Notes under the pieces: model-generated
The model's input: the letters and a program-made list of their open reading frames with translations, nothing else
Told to the model about the DNA's origin: nothing
Database searches by the model: none
Program-made: the position numbers and the translations under genes
Assembly (NCBI GenBank): GCA_037974335.1
Contig: CM075760.1
Span: forward strand, 58,061,812 to 58,125,811
Direction: 5' to 3'
Source: Prionace glauca
Lineage: Eukaryota > Chordata > Chondrichthyes > Carcharhiniformes > Carcharhinidae
Length of the DNA: 64,000 bases
In this document: positions 1 through 12,287 of the stretch, piece after piece
Layout of the letters: each line of letters starts with the position of its first letter
Numbering within the stretch: the first letter of the stretch is position 1

Positions 1-65
1 CATACCATTGGCCTTCATTATTGCTGTTGTACATGCGCACTAACTTTCAGTCATTGATGCATGCA
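1..65 (-). mobile_element. CR1-like LINE fragment, cut by window edge
   Basis: The first 60 or so bases closely resemble 880-940, which is a minus-strand CR1-like reverse transcriptase fragment. They share the stretch from ggccttc through the gatgcatg motif. The element starts outside the window, so only a stub of the C-terminal RT region is seen. Confidence 0.5.
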
Positions 66-97
66 CAGTCCCTCTGTAGCAGGGACATCCTTCCCCA

Positions 98-757
98 AAT
101 GGGATGCTGGCCTTCATAGCGAAGGGGATTGAATATAAAAGTAGGGAGGTCTTGCTGCAGCTGTATAGGGCATTGGTGAGGCCGCAGCTGGAGTACTGTG
201 TGCAGTTTTGGGCGCCGCACCTGCGCAAGGATGTTTTGGCCCTGGAGGGAGTGCAGAGGAGGTTTACTCGGCTGGTACCGGAGTTGAGGGGATTGAGCTA
301 TGAGGAGAGGCTGAATAAACTAGGCTTGTACTCGTTAGAGTTTAGAAGAATGAGGGGAGATCTCATTGAGACGTATAAGATGATGAATGGGATGGATAGG
401 ATAGAGGTGGAGAGACTGTTCCCGCTCAAAAAAGACAGTAGGACTAGGGGGCACAGCCTCAAGATAAAGGGGGGGCGGTTTAGAACAGAGTTGAGGAGGA
501 ACTTCTTCACTCAAAGGGTGGTGAATCTTTGGAATTCTCTGCCCGTTGAAGTGGTGGAGGCTGCCTCGCTAAATATTTTTAAGAAACGGGTTGATGGGTT
601 TTTGATAAGAGAAGGGATTAAGGGTTATGGGGAGAGGGCGGGAAGGTGGAGCTGAGTCACGACAGATCAGCCATGATCTTATTGAATGGCGGGGCAGGCT
701 CGAAGGGCCAGATGGCCTACTCCTGCTCCTATTTCTTATGTTCTTATGTTCTTATGT
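98..757 (+). mobile_element. CR1-like LINE, class A, 5'-truncated 3' end
   Basis: An open frame at 104-655 encodes the C-terminal part of a CR1-family ORF2, with the conserved motifs QLYRALVRPQLEYC, RRFTRL and FFTQRVVNLWNSLP. A short 3' UTR follows, ending in the repeated ttcttatgtt tail typical of class A here. All of the endonuclease and the catalytic RT core are missing. It is nearly identical to the copy at 4449-5113 and starts at the same internal point of the element. Confidence 0.88.
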
Positions 758-1048
758 TCAAATAATGAAATCAAAACTGCACACAATATCGAAGTGTGGC
801 CTCAGCAATTTCCTGTACAACTGCATAAACACATCTCTATTTCTGTCGTTAGATCTTATCCTTTTGAAGGTTATCATAACATTGGCCTTCTTTACTGCCT
901 GTTGTACATGAGCGCTTACTTTCAGCTCCTGATGCATGGGGACGCCAAGGTCTCGCTGTGTATCCACCTCTCTCAAATTACACCCATTCAGATAATAATC
1001 TGTCTTCCTATTATTGCTGCAAAGTGATAACCTCACACTTACACTCAA
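758..1048 (-). mobile_element. Older CR1-like LINE fragment, RT C-terminal region
   Basis: Minus-strand frame with TQRDLGVPMHQELKVS and FMQLYRKLLRPHFD, which match the region just after the RT core in CR1-like ORF2. It is more diverged than its neighbours and is directly abutted by plus-strand LINEs on both sides. It has neither a 3' tail nor a 5' end. Confidence 0.7.
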
Positions 1049-4000
1049 GATTAGTCAGGGTCCCCCGGCCTCCCCAGAGGCCCCCCATGGTTCGTCGACA
1101 GGGGCACAGAAAGGTAGGCAGGAGGAGGTGACTGACTTAGAGGGACAGAAGGGGGCTAGCAAGGTGATAGTGGTAGGGGACGGGGGGGTCAGAGGTATCG
1201 ATAGGAGGTTCTGTGGACAGAGGCGTGACTCCAGGATGGTGGTCTGCCTTCCTGGAGCAGAGGTCAAGGATGTAACGGACAGGGTAGAGGGAATTTTGAA
1301 AGGGGAGGGGGCACAGGCTGAGGTCATAATATATGTAGGGGAGGGGGACATAGGAAGGAGGAGTAGGGTTGAGGTCCATAGGCAATTTAGGGAGTTGGGG
1401 GCCGAACTAAAGAGTAGGACTCAGAAATCAGGTGCGCAATGACATTTAGAAGTCGTTGTTCAAGATTCTACAAAGGTTAACCTGAAGTTAATCGGCAGTT
1501 GGAAAGGCAAATGGGACGCCCAGGGTGGCACTCTCTGGGTTGTTGCCCTGCACCAGCAGGGCAAAGAATGACGAGATCATGCAGCTGAATGCATGGTAGA
1601 GGGATTGGTGTAGGGTGGAGGGCTTTACTTTTGTGGATCACTGGGAGGTGTTTAGGAGAGAAGGGCAATTGTACAGGAGGGGTGGGGAGAATTTGAACGG
1701 CAGGGGAACTAATGTCTTAGCGGGGAGGTTAGCTGGGGTGTTTATGAAGGATTTAAACTAATATGGAGGGGTGGTGGGGAGGTGGGTGGGAGAGAGTCGG
1801 GTGAAAGAAAAAGTATCAGGGAGAAGGAGGTTCCGAGGGACACTTGTGGGTTGAACTGTGTCTGTTTTAATGCTAGGAGTGTGGCAGGGAAAATGGATGA
1901 GCTTAGGGCCTTGATGTTTGTGAGGCAGTTAGATGTGGTGGGTGTAGCAGAGACATGGTTAAGGGAAGGGCAGGACTGACAGCTGAATGTTCCTGGGTAT
2001 AAGTATTTTAGGTGTGACAGAGGAAGGTTGAAGAGAGGTGGAGGGGTGGCACTGTTGGTAAAGGAAAACATCACAGTAGTGCAGAGGGAGGACAATATAG
2101 AAGAGATAGGGATTGAGTCACTGTGGGTGGAGTTGAGGAATAAAAAGGGAGAGATTACGTTGCTAGGGGTGTATTATAGGCCACCCAACAGCCCGAGGTC
2201 AGTGGAGGAAAGCATTTGCAGGGGCATTTTGGATAGGTGCAGGAAGAATAGGGTGTGTGTAGTGGGGGACTTTAATCTTCCTGGAGTGAATTGGAGGGGG
2301 CCTAGAGCTAGGGGTACGGAGGGAGAGGAGTTTGTGAAATGTGTTTTGGAAGGGTCTCTAGAGCAGTATGTAACCAGTCCGACTAGGAGAGGGGCTATAC
2401 TGGATTTAGTGTTGGGAAACGAGCCGGGGCAGGTGGGTGAGGTAGAGGTAGGCGAACATGTGGCTAGTAGTGACCACAAGTCCGTCTACTTTAGGATAAA
2501 AATGGAAAGGGACGAGTGCCGGCCGAACGGGAGTGTGCTGAACTGGGGAAAGGGGAACTATGGCAGGATTAGGAGGGAGCTGCAGGACACTGATTGGGAG
2601 GGACTGTTAGCTGGCAAGTCCACGGTTGGCAAGTGGGAGGCTTTTAAGGGCAAAATGAAATGGTTGCAGGGGAGGTATGTTCTGGTTAAGCAGAAGGATG
2701 GGAAGGATTACAGGGGGTATCGAAGACTTGGTCAGGAAGAAGAGGGAGGCGTATGTTAGGTCGAAACGTCTGGGTACGAGAGTGCGCTGGAGGAATATAG
2801 AGAGAGTAGGAGGGAGCTAAAAAGGGGAATTAGAAGGGCGAAGAGAGGGCAGGAAATGGATTTGGCTGGTAGGATTAAGGAAAATCCGAAGGCATTTTAT
2901 TCCTATATTAGGAGCAAGAGAGTAGTTAGAGGGAAAATTGGTCCTCTTAGGGACAAAAGTGGGGAGATATGTATTGAGTCGGAGGGAATGGGGGAGCTCC
3001 TGAATGAATACTTTGCGTCGGTATTCACGAAGGAGAGGGGTTCGGAATCGTGCGGTCTGTTAGAGGGAGCTGAGGATCAGCTGCAGGAAATATCTATTAC
3101 GAGGGAGGAAGTGCTAGGGCTTTTCGGTAGCGTAAGGATGGATAAAGCTCCGGGGCCTGATGGTATTTATCCCAGGCTGCTTAGGGAGGTGAAAGATGAA
3201 ATTGCTGGGCCTCTGGCGCAAATCTTTGTCTCTTCTTTGGACACAGGTGAGGTCCCAGAAGACTGGAGGGTAGCAAATGTGGTACCGCTGTTCAAAAAAG
3301 GTAGCAGGGATAACCCTAGAAATTATAGGCCGGTGAGTTTGACATCGGTGGTAGGGAAATTAACGGAAAAAGTACTTAGGGGTAGGATGTATGAGCATTT
3401 GGAGCGTTGCAGTCTGATTGGGGATACGCAACATGGCTTTGTTAGAGGGAGGTCTTGCCTTCCGAATCTGGTGGAATTCTTTGAGGAGGTGACAAAAACG
3501 GTTGACGTCATCTATATGGATTTCAGTAAGGCGTTTGACAAAGTCCCTCATGGTAGGCTGGCAGAAAAGGTTAAGGCGCATGGGATACGAGGTCAGGTAG
3601 CTAGGTGGATTGAGAACTGGCTGGGTAATAGGAGACAGAGGGTAGTAGTGGAGGGGACTTTGGCCGGCTGGAGGCCAGTGACCAGTGGTGTGCCGCAGGG
3701 TTCAGTACTGGGACCTCTCCTCTTTGTAGTCTACTTAAATGACTTGGATGAGAGCGTAGGTGGTGTGAAGAGCAAGTTTGCTGATGACACCAAGATGGCA
3801 GGGTTGGCGGGTACCAAAGTGGATTGTGAGATGATACAGGATATAGATAGGTTGGTGCTTTGGGCAGGTAGGTGGCAGGTGGAATTTAATCCTGACAAAT
3901 GCGAGGTGATGCATTTTGGAAGGAATAATGTAGAGAGGAGCTATGTGATTAAAGGTAGACAAATTAGGAGTATAGAAACACAGAGGGACCTGGGAGTGCA

Positions 4001-5795
4001 GGTTTACAAATCCATGAAGGTTGCAACACAAGTGGAGAATGTTGTCAGGAAGGCTTATGGAATGCTAGCCTTTATAGGAAGGGGTATAGAGTTTAAAAGC
4101 TGCCGCCTAATGCTTCAGTTGTATAGAACGTTGGTTAGACCGCATTTGGAGTACTGCGTCCAGTTCTGGTCACCTTACTACCGGAAGGATGTGGAGGCTC
4201 TGGAAAGGGTGCAGAGGAGGTTTACCAGGATGTTGCATGGCATGAAGGGGCTGGGGTACGAGGAAAGGTTGGAGAAACCGGGACTGTTCTCCTTGGAAAG
4301 ACGAAGATTGAGGGGGGACATGATAGAGGTATATAAGATACTGAAGGGAATAGACAGAGTCAATAGTGAGAGACTGCTCCCTAGATTGGTTACAAATACA
4401 AGAGGACATGATTTAAGGGTGAGGGGGGAGAGATATAATTTGGATATGGGATTTGGAATGGGATGCTGGCCTTCATAGCGAGGGGAATTGAATATAAAAG
4501 TAGGGAGGTCTTGCTGCAGCTGTATAGGGCATTGGTGAGGCCGCAGCTGGAGTACTGTCTGCAGTTTTGGGCGCCGCACCTGCGCAAGGATATTTTGGCC
4601 CTGGAGGGAGTGCATAGGAGGTTTGCTAGGCTGATACCAGAGTTGAGGGGATTGAGCTATGAGGAGAGGCTGAATAAACTAGGCTTGTACTCGTTAGAGT
4701 TTAGAAGAATGAGGGGAGATCTCATTGAGACGTATAAGATGATGAATGGGATGGATAGGATAAAGGTGGAGAGACTCTTCCCGCTCAAAAAAGACAGTAG
4801 GACTAGGGGGCACAGCCTCAAGATAAAGGGGAGGCGGTTTAGAACAGAGTTAAGGAGGAACTTCTTCACTCAAAGGGTGGTGAATCTCTGGAATTCTCTG
4901 CCCGTTGAAGTGGTGGAGGCTGCCTCGCTAAATATTTTTAAGAAGCGGGTTGATGAGTTTTTGATAAGAGAAGGGATTAAGGGTTATGGGGAGAGGGCGG
5001 GAAGGTGGAACTGAGCCACGACAGATCAGCCATGATCTTATTGAATGGCGGGGCAGGCTCGAAGGGCTAGATGGCCTACTCCTGCTCCTATTTCTTATGT
5101 TTTTATGTTCTTACATGAGAGGAAGGTTCTTTACGCAGAGAGTTGTCGGGGTATGGAACGCGCTACCGAGTAGGGTGGTGGAGGCGGGAACGTTGGACTC
5201 GTTTAAGGTTCAGTTAGATAGGCACATGAGTGAAACGAGGATAGAGGGTTATGGTAGGGGATATTAAATAAGGGTTAGAACCTCGGGAGACACCGGAAAG
5301 GCAGTCTTGTGATTAACGTTTTTGTCTTTTATTCCGCAGGTGGAGGTCCACCTCGTTGTCAAACGAGGGGCATGCACACGGTGGGTCGTGCGTGGGCTAC
5401 TCTTGGAGGTTCCGGGAGTGGCCTCGTACTTCGTGTCGGTGTGTGTGCTTGATCCTGGACCGGTAGAAGGGCGCCGCAACAGCTCGGTGACTAGCACTGC
5501 TAGCTGTGCAGATACATGGATTTGGGCCTGTGTCTGTGGGAGTTTGTGCATTCTCCCTGTGGATGCGTGGGTTTCCTCCGGGCGCTCCGGTTTCCTCCCA
5601 CACCCCAAAGATGTGCTCTTAGGCTGATTGGTTTTACCAAATTGACACTATTCTCCCCTGAATCTGGCTAAGTGCCGGGTTTTATTCGTAGACACGCAGG
5701 GTAGAATAGGTGTAGGGTGATGCGGCGGCGCAGGCTTGTTGGGCCGAAGGGCCTGTTTCCCGTGCTGGGTTGTTCTTTGTACTTTTGTTCTTACC
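1049..5795 (+). mobile_element. CR1-like LINE, class B, long copy carrying a nested LINE
   Basis: In order: an ORF1 remnant (about 1050-1440) resembling the esterase-like part of CR1 ORF1; an apurinic-type endonuclease (1845-2500) with CFNARSVAGKMDEL, AETWL, GVYYRPP, GDFNLPGVNWRG and SSDHKSVYF; and reverse transcriptase (2856-4450) with [48 protein letters not shown] and the catalytic FADDTK. ORF2 is broken by an in-frame stop near 1979 and a frame change near 2757. A class A LINE interrupts it at 4449-5113. The last residues of ORF2 resume at 5113-5267, and the 3' UTR runs to a ttcttt-type tail near 5790. Confidence 0.88.
4449..5113 (+). mobile_element. CR1-like LINE, class A, nested in the class B LINE
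   Basis: The frame at 4463-5014 is nearly the same protein as the copy at 104-655, followed by the class A 3' UTR and ttcttatgtt tail. Host LINE sequence stops around ggatatg and resumes at catgagaggaagg after the tail, so the insertion point is clear and any target duplication is very short. Because it is nested, it is younger than its host element. Confidence 0.87.
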
Positions 5796-5869
5796 CACCT
5801 TTTAGTTCAACTGCTTTGCACATGCCCTCACATTGAGCCTGTTCAAATCACACTGAAGCTTGTCTGCAT

Positions 5870-6450
5870 GTTTCTCATAGCATAAAGTTTCTCTACTCTT
5901 GTCCTTGTGTTTGATTAACTCACCCTGTGTATGGCCATCCATTTTGAATCAGCATCTACCATTATCAGAACATAGAGCCCATGAACAGTCCGACACTGTC
6001 CATGTGCAACCACGTCTATGGCCATCCCGCCCATTCTCAAATGAGAAGAGTAATGACTGGTAACAGTTCTGCCCTTGTTGATATTGCCAACACTGACCCA
6101 CGGACAAATATTTGTATCCATACCTGGAAATCAGGCATGGCAATTTGGAGGACCTTCAGTTTGTCACTCCTGGGTGGCCATGGTAAAGATCAGCCAGGAT
6201 GGGATGGCGATCCTCGCTCAGGATGACACTCTTGAACCCATAGGCGTGTGTCATCTTCCACAATCAGCTGCTCTCTGCCACTCCAATGTGGGTGCAATTC
6301 AGGCTGTAACGGCCTTTTAGTTTCCCCCTGCAGCACTTGCTCCTTCAGTTTATTCAGGACGGGGTAATATTGCCTCCACAACCGAATATTATTGGCTGCC
6401 GCTGGGAGAATTTTGAGAACGTTCATGATTAGCGTCTCTTCCATTGGGAA
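5870..6450 (-). mobile_element. Ty3/Gypsy LTR retrotransposon fossil, pol fragment
   Basis: Minus-strand translations contain short stretches resembling the integrase region of vertebrate Ty3/Gypsy elements, including VDADSKWMAIHRVS and the linker before integrase (PELHPHW). Only a piece of pol is present. It is broken in several places, no LTRs were recognised, and it looks old. Confidence 0.6.
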
Positions 6451-6479
6451 TACAACAAGTGTCTGTTAATTGTAACCAA

Positions 6480-6770
6480 CTCAAGGCATCTGCCTTCGCG
6501 GCTCTGCTGTCGAGTTGCCGATGTTCAGGGGACAATTAACTGTCAACCACATTGCCGTGGCCCTGGAGTCATAATTAGTCCTGACCACAGAAGGACGACA
6601 GATTTCCTTCCCTGGGACAGTGGTGAACCAGATGGGTTTTTTTTTCCAAAAATGTTTTCTTATGATCACCAGCTGATACTGAATTCCAGATATACTTATT
6701 CAATCTCCACCATTGGAGATTGGAACCAGGGTACCCAGAACATTAGCTAAGTTTCTCTAGTAATCGTCAA
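6480..6770 (-). mobile_element. SINE (same family as 52361-52640), minus
   Basis: On the minus strand the order is a degenerate tRNA-like head, a ctggaattc segment, then a ccttccctgg-type block and a gactccagggccac block. The same order occurs on the plus strand at 52361-52640. It carries a homopolymer T run near 6640 and has no coding capacity. Confidence 0.6.
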
Positions 6771-6900
6771 GTGAAAAAAAAAAACACACTCCGAGTGTAC
6801 ACACCCTGATTTCCGGTAACCTAGACACACCATATTATATATGTCTGCAGGGCTCCCGGATTGGATAGCATTAACTGCCTCAATCAGAGAGGTCATATTA

Positions 6901-7252
6901 GGGCGGCACGGTAGCACAGTGGTTAGCACTGCTGCTTCACAGCTCCAGGGTCCTGGGTTCGATTCCCGGCTCGGGTCACTGCCTGTGTGGAGTTTGCACA
7001 TTCTCCTCGTGTCTGCGTGGGTTTTCTCCGGGTGCTCCGGTTTCCTCCCACAGTCCAAAGATGTGCGGGTTAGGTTCATTGGCTATGTTAAAATTGCCCC
7101 TTAGTATCCTGGGATGTGTAGTTTAGAGGGATTAGCAGGTAAAATGTGTAGGGATATGGGGATAGGGTCTGGGTGGGATTGTGTTCGGTGCAGACTCGAT
7201 GGGCTGAAGGGCCTGTTTCTGCACTGTAGGGTTCTATGGTTCTATGGTATAT
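6901..7252 (+). mobile_element. tRNA-derived SINE, nearly full length
   Basis: Starts with a tRNA-like head (gcacggtagcacagtggtta as A box region, ggttcgattcc as B box). A body with cattctcctcgtgtctgcg and ctccggtttcctcccaca follows. The end is gggctgaagggcctgtttct with a ttctatgg repeat tail. It is one of about ten copies in the window and among the best preserved. Confidence 0.88.
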
Positions 7253-7699
7253 CCCAAAAAACTCCACCCGATTGTTATACCAGAATTATCTGTATTAATG
7301 TCTGATTTCTCTATGTGTTACATTGTTTCTGACCAATTATTAGCAGTGGGTCCGAACTGTGAGAGCTGATTCTAGCTTCGGAAAGAGGACAGAATTTCCT
7401 TGGAGCAAAAGGAGAACTTTGGACCATGGAAATAAATAGAAGTGTGCGAATTAATCAAGTTCCACTGCACTTTATTCCCACGGACCAATCGAGTCACAGC
7501 ATCACAAATGATTTAAAATCCACATATTAGTTTCATATCTAACATGTAGAAACACATTCGGGTTAAAAATGGTAAAGACTGGAAACAATGTTATTCACCA
7601 TGAGCTCTCAATCGCGTGTCTGTTCTAATCCTTACAGTCAGTCGAAGAAGCAGACTCAAAAATGTTCTTTCAAATACGTTGTCGATGATCACAAATGCA

Positions 7700-8078
7700 T
7701 CCATGCCTTTGTCTTTCTCTATACGTTGCTCTGTCTCTCTTACTGTCTCTGTACCTCACCCTCAGCCTCCCTCTATCTATCCTCTTCCTCTGTCCCTGCT
7801 GCCTCCTCTCAGTCTCACTCTCCTTGTCCTGCTCCATTTCCATCTTTCTCTCCCTCCCTCATCGTCTCTGCCCCCTTTTCTTATTGCTCTTTCTCCCTCT
7901 ACCTCACTACGTTTTTTTTGTGCTTGCTCTGTCCATTATACTCGTTCAGGCTCACTCTTTCCCATTCGTTGATGCTCTCTCTCTCTCTCGCTGTATGTCT
8001 CTGTTTCTCTTTGTTTCTGACTATTTCCTTCTGCCCTCCCTTTCTGTCTCCCTTTCCCTCTTAATCTCCCTCTCCCTA
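7700..8078 (+). repeat. Pyrimidine-rich simple sequence
   Basis: Long run of tctctc, ctgtct and ccctct words with almost no purine clusters. The apparent serine/leucine-rich frames here are products of composition, not genes. The tract is cut at 8079 by a class B LINE and the same composition resumes after it at 9085-9410, so it was probably one tract about 700 bases long. Confidence 0.8.
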
Positions 8079-9084
8079 TAAGAGTAGGAGTCTGATGTTG
8101 CAGTTGTATAGAACGTTGGTTAGGCCTCACCTGGAGTACTGCGTCCAGTTCTGGTCGCCGTACTACCGGAAGGATGTAGAGATCCTGGAGAGAGTGCAGA
8201 GGGGATTTACCAGGATGTTGCCTGGTATGGAAGGGCTGTCTTACGAGGAAAGATTGAACGCACTTGGGCTGTTTTCCCTTGAGAGATGTCGGCTGAGGGG
8301 GGATCTAATAGAGGTTTATAAGATTATGAAGGGGACAGATAGAGTAGATGGTGATAAGCTTTTTCCGCTATTAGAAATGGATAGAACGAGGGGTCACGGG
8401 CTTAGGGTGAAGGGGGCTAGATATAAGACTAATATTAGAGGGCAGTTTTTCACACAAGTGGGGATGTGGAATGCACTGCCGAGTAAGGTGGTGGAAACAG
8501 GCACGGTACGGTTGTTCAAGAGTCATTGGACAGCCACATGAGCGGTCTACATATAGGGGGATATAGCAGGCCTTATTAAGCATTGTAGGCTTGGGGTCAG
8601 TTTTAGCCTCAGGGATATAGAGTCTTTAATAATGAAATTTTTATCCACAGGCATTTAAGTCCAGCAAGGGGCATGCGGGCGGCAGGTTGTGGTGGGCTGC
8701 TCTTGGATATTGTTTCGGGAGTTGCCTACTGCTTCATGTCGTTGGTGTGCGTAAACTGGACCATCTCGAGGGCATCATGACAGCTCAGAGGCTATCTCTG
8801 TTGCTGTGCGGACACATGGATTTGGGCCTGTGTCCATGGGAGTTTGCGCGTTCTCCCCGTGGTTGCGTGGGTTTCCTCCGGGTGCTCCGGTTTCCTCCCA
8901 CATCCCAAAAATGTGCTTTTAGGCTGATTGATTGGGTAACAAATTGTCCCTATATTGGACCTCCCTGATCCTCATACATTAGGCATAGACTAAAATCATG
9001 AATAGGTCACTGACCATGGGATGGCGGCGCGGGCTCGTTGGGCCGAAGGGCCTGTTTCCCGTGCTGTGTTGTTCTTTGTTCTCT
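8079..9084 (+). mobile_element. CR1-like LINE, class B, 3' end
   Basis: The frame at 8095-8541 gives the ORF2 C-terminus (MLQLYRTLVRPHLEYCVQFW, then LKSH near the end). The 3' UTR includes gtgctccggtttcctcccac and ends gggccgaagggcctgtttcc with a ttctttgttc tail. It is 5'-truncated inside the pyrimidine tract. A small deletion spoils the FFTQ..GMWNALP motif. Confidence 0.85.
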
Positions 9085-9410
9085 CCCTTTGCTATTACAT
9101 CCTCCCAACTGTCTTCCTATGTCTCTGTTTCTCATTCTGTGTCCACCCACCTCACCGTTTCCCCCACTCGCTGTCTCTGTTTCTCTCACTCTGTGAGTCT
9201 CTCTCTGTCTTTGTCCTTCCTCTCTGTCTGCCTCTGTATTTTTTTCACTGTATCTATTATAAACTCTTACAAAATCTGTCGCTCTCCAGGTCTTTCTGTC
9301 CTTCCCTCTCTCTGTCAATCTCCGTCTCTCTATCACTTTCACTGTTAATCACATTGCCCACTCTCTCGATCTGTCACTCCTTCTGTCTCTGTGAGGCTGT
9401 TTTATTACTT
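9085..9410 (+). repeat. Pyrimidine-rich simple sequence, continuation
   Basis: Tctctg and tgtctc words continue the tract at 7700-8078, which the class B LINE interrupts. It ends about 40 bases before the stop codon of GPR139-like gene A, so it lies in or next to that gene's 3' UTR. Confidence 0.7.
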
Positions 9411-9451
9411 ACATTATGAACGCCAAACAGGAAGAGGCAGGGGTCTTGTGG

Positions 9452-12247
9452 TTATAGTTTCATCTCAGAGTGTAAAAGTTGAAGAATTGCAGTAAGGGGG
9501 TATTTCAGCAGATTTGTTAGCTGTTGTCTGAAGTGAGTCTGTGTCACTGCATAAATCGCAGTATTTGTGCAGCAACTTGTGAGTTGCAGCATGAGGCCCA
9601 TATCCATAACAAAAATATCTAACCACACCGACTGATAGCCCAAATCATATATCCGTATCCATGTTGAATAAACCATTAATGTTGACCATAAAAGGATGAA
9701 ATTGGCTGAGATAACGAACAGTAAAATGATGGATTTTCTTCGACTCTCCATCTCTGAGTCTCTAGGATTCTCCCCAGAGTGAGCGCGGAGTCTTCTGCGG
9801 GCTCTGCTGCTCACTAAAATGTGTTTGACGGTGAGGACATTCAACAGTAGAATCAGGATGAATGGGACACACGGGGTTAGAATGTTGTGGAGGAACTCGA
9901 TTGTTATCCAGACCCAAGATCCCACAACGTTCATTGTGTAATCACAAAACCAGGGGAAGTTCACCAGTCGATATCGATTTAATAACATAAAATACCAGAA
10001 AATGTTCTTTAAACAGCTCAGCACAGTCACTGTTCCCAGAACCACAGCCGCCGATTTCTCAGTACAATATTTACTTTTCAGCTTGGGGCAGCAAATGGCC
10101 ACAAATCGATCAAAGGTGAAAGTGACAGTGAACCAGACTGAACAGTCAGTAGCTGCATAAAGCAGGACAGCGTGGATGTTACACACAGGGAGAGACAGCA
10201 GGAAATAAAACTGTTCATGATAAACAATGGGAATGTGTCTCAATATCAGGTCGAGGATAACGACCAGCAGATCCCCCACTGACATTGCCACCAGGTAACG
10301 ACTGACACATTTGGACAGACCACAGTTTCTGCTCGTCAATGTCACAATTGTGATTATGTTCACTGTCAGGACGGGAAATAAAGAATAAAATTAGACATGA
10401 TTCAGGGGAAGACATTACCATTTAGACTGAAGATGGGTTCAACTATACATACATTAAAAAAATGCACACGCACACACACAATCACTTAAACCCTTTTGTT
10501 TAATCCAGCACGTCTTTTAGAGTGTGAGAGGAAAGTAGAGCATCTGGAGTAAACCTGTACACAAAGAGAATGTACAAACTCAACACAGACCGTGGCCCAA
10601 AGCTGGAACTAAACCCAGGTCCCTGATACTGTGAGTCAGCAGTGCTAACCACTGTGCCACCGTACTGCTCAAATGTATACATTTGGTAGTAGCACAAATG
10701 TATACATTTGGGAGAGAGCTTTTCAGGGAGTCCTCAACATTGTCCCTCAATCAGATACAGGTAAATAGTCCCTCGACCTGTGGAGGATTTGGAGGGTAAG
10801 AAGGCTGAGGGAGTGAACCCTGACAGAAAATCCTGTTTGGAGTCCTGTAGGTGGTAATCTGTTGTCTCTAAGACAGCTTAGTGACAACTCCCACAACAGA
10901 ACTGGTACCAAACACTGCTGGTGTGACCCTTTCCTCTGGATAATACTAACCAGTTGGCAGAGGGAGATCCTGATGCCTTTATAGCAGAGAATCTCTATTA
11001 TCTTTACAAAAACAAAATGTGCTCTGGAGAGGGCACCACAGCATTCTGGCCACCGTTAGGAAGCAATCGTAGTAATCTAACACTCGATTGGCACAGAACA
11101 ACAAGCATCAATGTTTGCTTTCAATAGTGGATGAAAACTTCAGGATTCGGTGAATAGCTGTCATCCATAATACTCAGTGCAATTGCTGCTGTCCCCCTTT
11201 GATATATTGGAACGTACAGCTCCATGAGTCCTCTCTCGGCAGGAAGTTTCCCAATCTATGCACCAGGTAAAAACTCAAACAAAGACCAGTACCAAAGGAA
11301 AGTCAAACAGGCTGCCTAATCACTGTTGTTCGGTGACTCTGACTCTGGCATTCAATATTATGAAATGTATCAAAAAGTTAGTCATGGCATGCATCAGCTC
11401 TGGCTTCCCCGATTGCCTAGATCCACTACAGTTCACCTACATTCACAACAGGTCCAAAAATGCCAGCTCTCTGACCCTACAGTCAACCCTGTAACACCGA
11501 TTCGTGTTTATCGACTACAGGTCAGCCTGCAATACCATTATCCTCCGAAACTCATGTCTAAAATCTGTAGCCTGGGGCTTGGTTCCTGTTTCTGCAATTT
11601 GATCCTGAACTTCCTGATGCCTCCTCCCAATCCCCACCAATCACATGCAGAGTGGCAGCAGGGACCACCCCACCTCACAGACAGCGTGTAGGGTGGTAAC
11701 GGAACCCTCTGCTATCCAGCAATTGCGTTCAGAGTCGGCCTCACTACCTGCAGGCTCCGCTTGTGTAGACCCCACCACCTCATCCCCCACGCCCTGGTAC
11801 TGTCCGGTGGACATTACCTATGGGGCACCGACCTTTGCCCTTGACCTTGCCTGGTACCCTCAATGGCCTTCAGTTCTATCGGCGAGGAGATCACGATTTG
11901 TCCTCGTACATGGACCTCGTACATGTCCTCGTATTTGTCCTCACTGTTCACAACCTTTTCTGGTGAGGCTGCAAAGGCAAGTGTGTCACCCAATTCTACC
12001 GCAAAATTTAATTAAATGTGTTTCAAAATAAATTTCAATTATATATCCAGCCCCCTGCCAGAAATCGGCAGGAGACTCAATCCGCTGCATATCCATTGCT
12101 GGTAAAGGTTGCAAGAGGCGAGAATTCGGGCGTGGACCTGAGTTCTAGGCTGTCACGCAGTTTTACTGCTCACCCCGTCATCAATGGGCACAACAGTAGT
12201 TGTGAACCCGCCACAACCCCCTCCTGTGTGTGTGTGTGTGTGTGTGT

Positions 12248-12287
<40 letters not shown>

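Noticed and set aside
1-1048. Older minus-strand LINE at both sides of the 98-757 copy taken as one element split by the insertion
   Set aside because: The two minus pieces overlap in the same part of the element (1-62 resembles 885-940), so they are two separate fragments and not two halves of one.
7588-8081. Several overlapping plus-strand frames of 118-158 codons, rich in Ser, Leu and Cys
   Set aside because: They lie in a pyrimidine-rich simple tract, where stops are rare in several frames at once. There is no domain, no splice context and no conservation signal.
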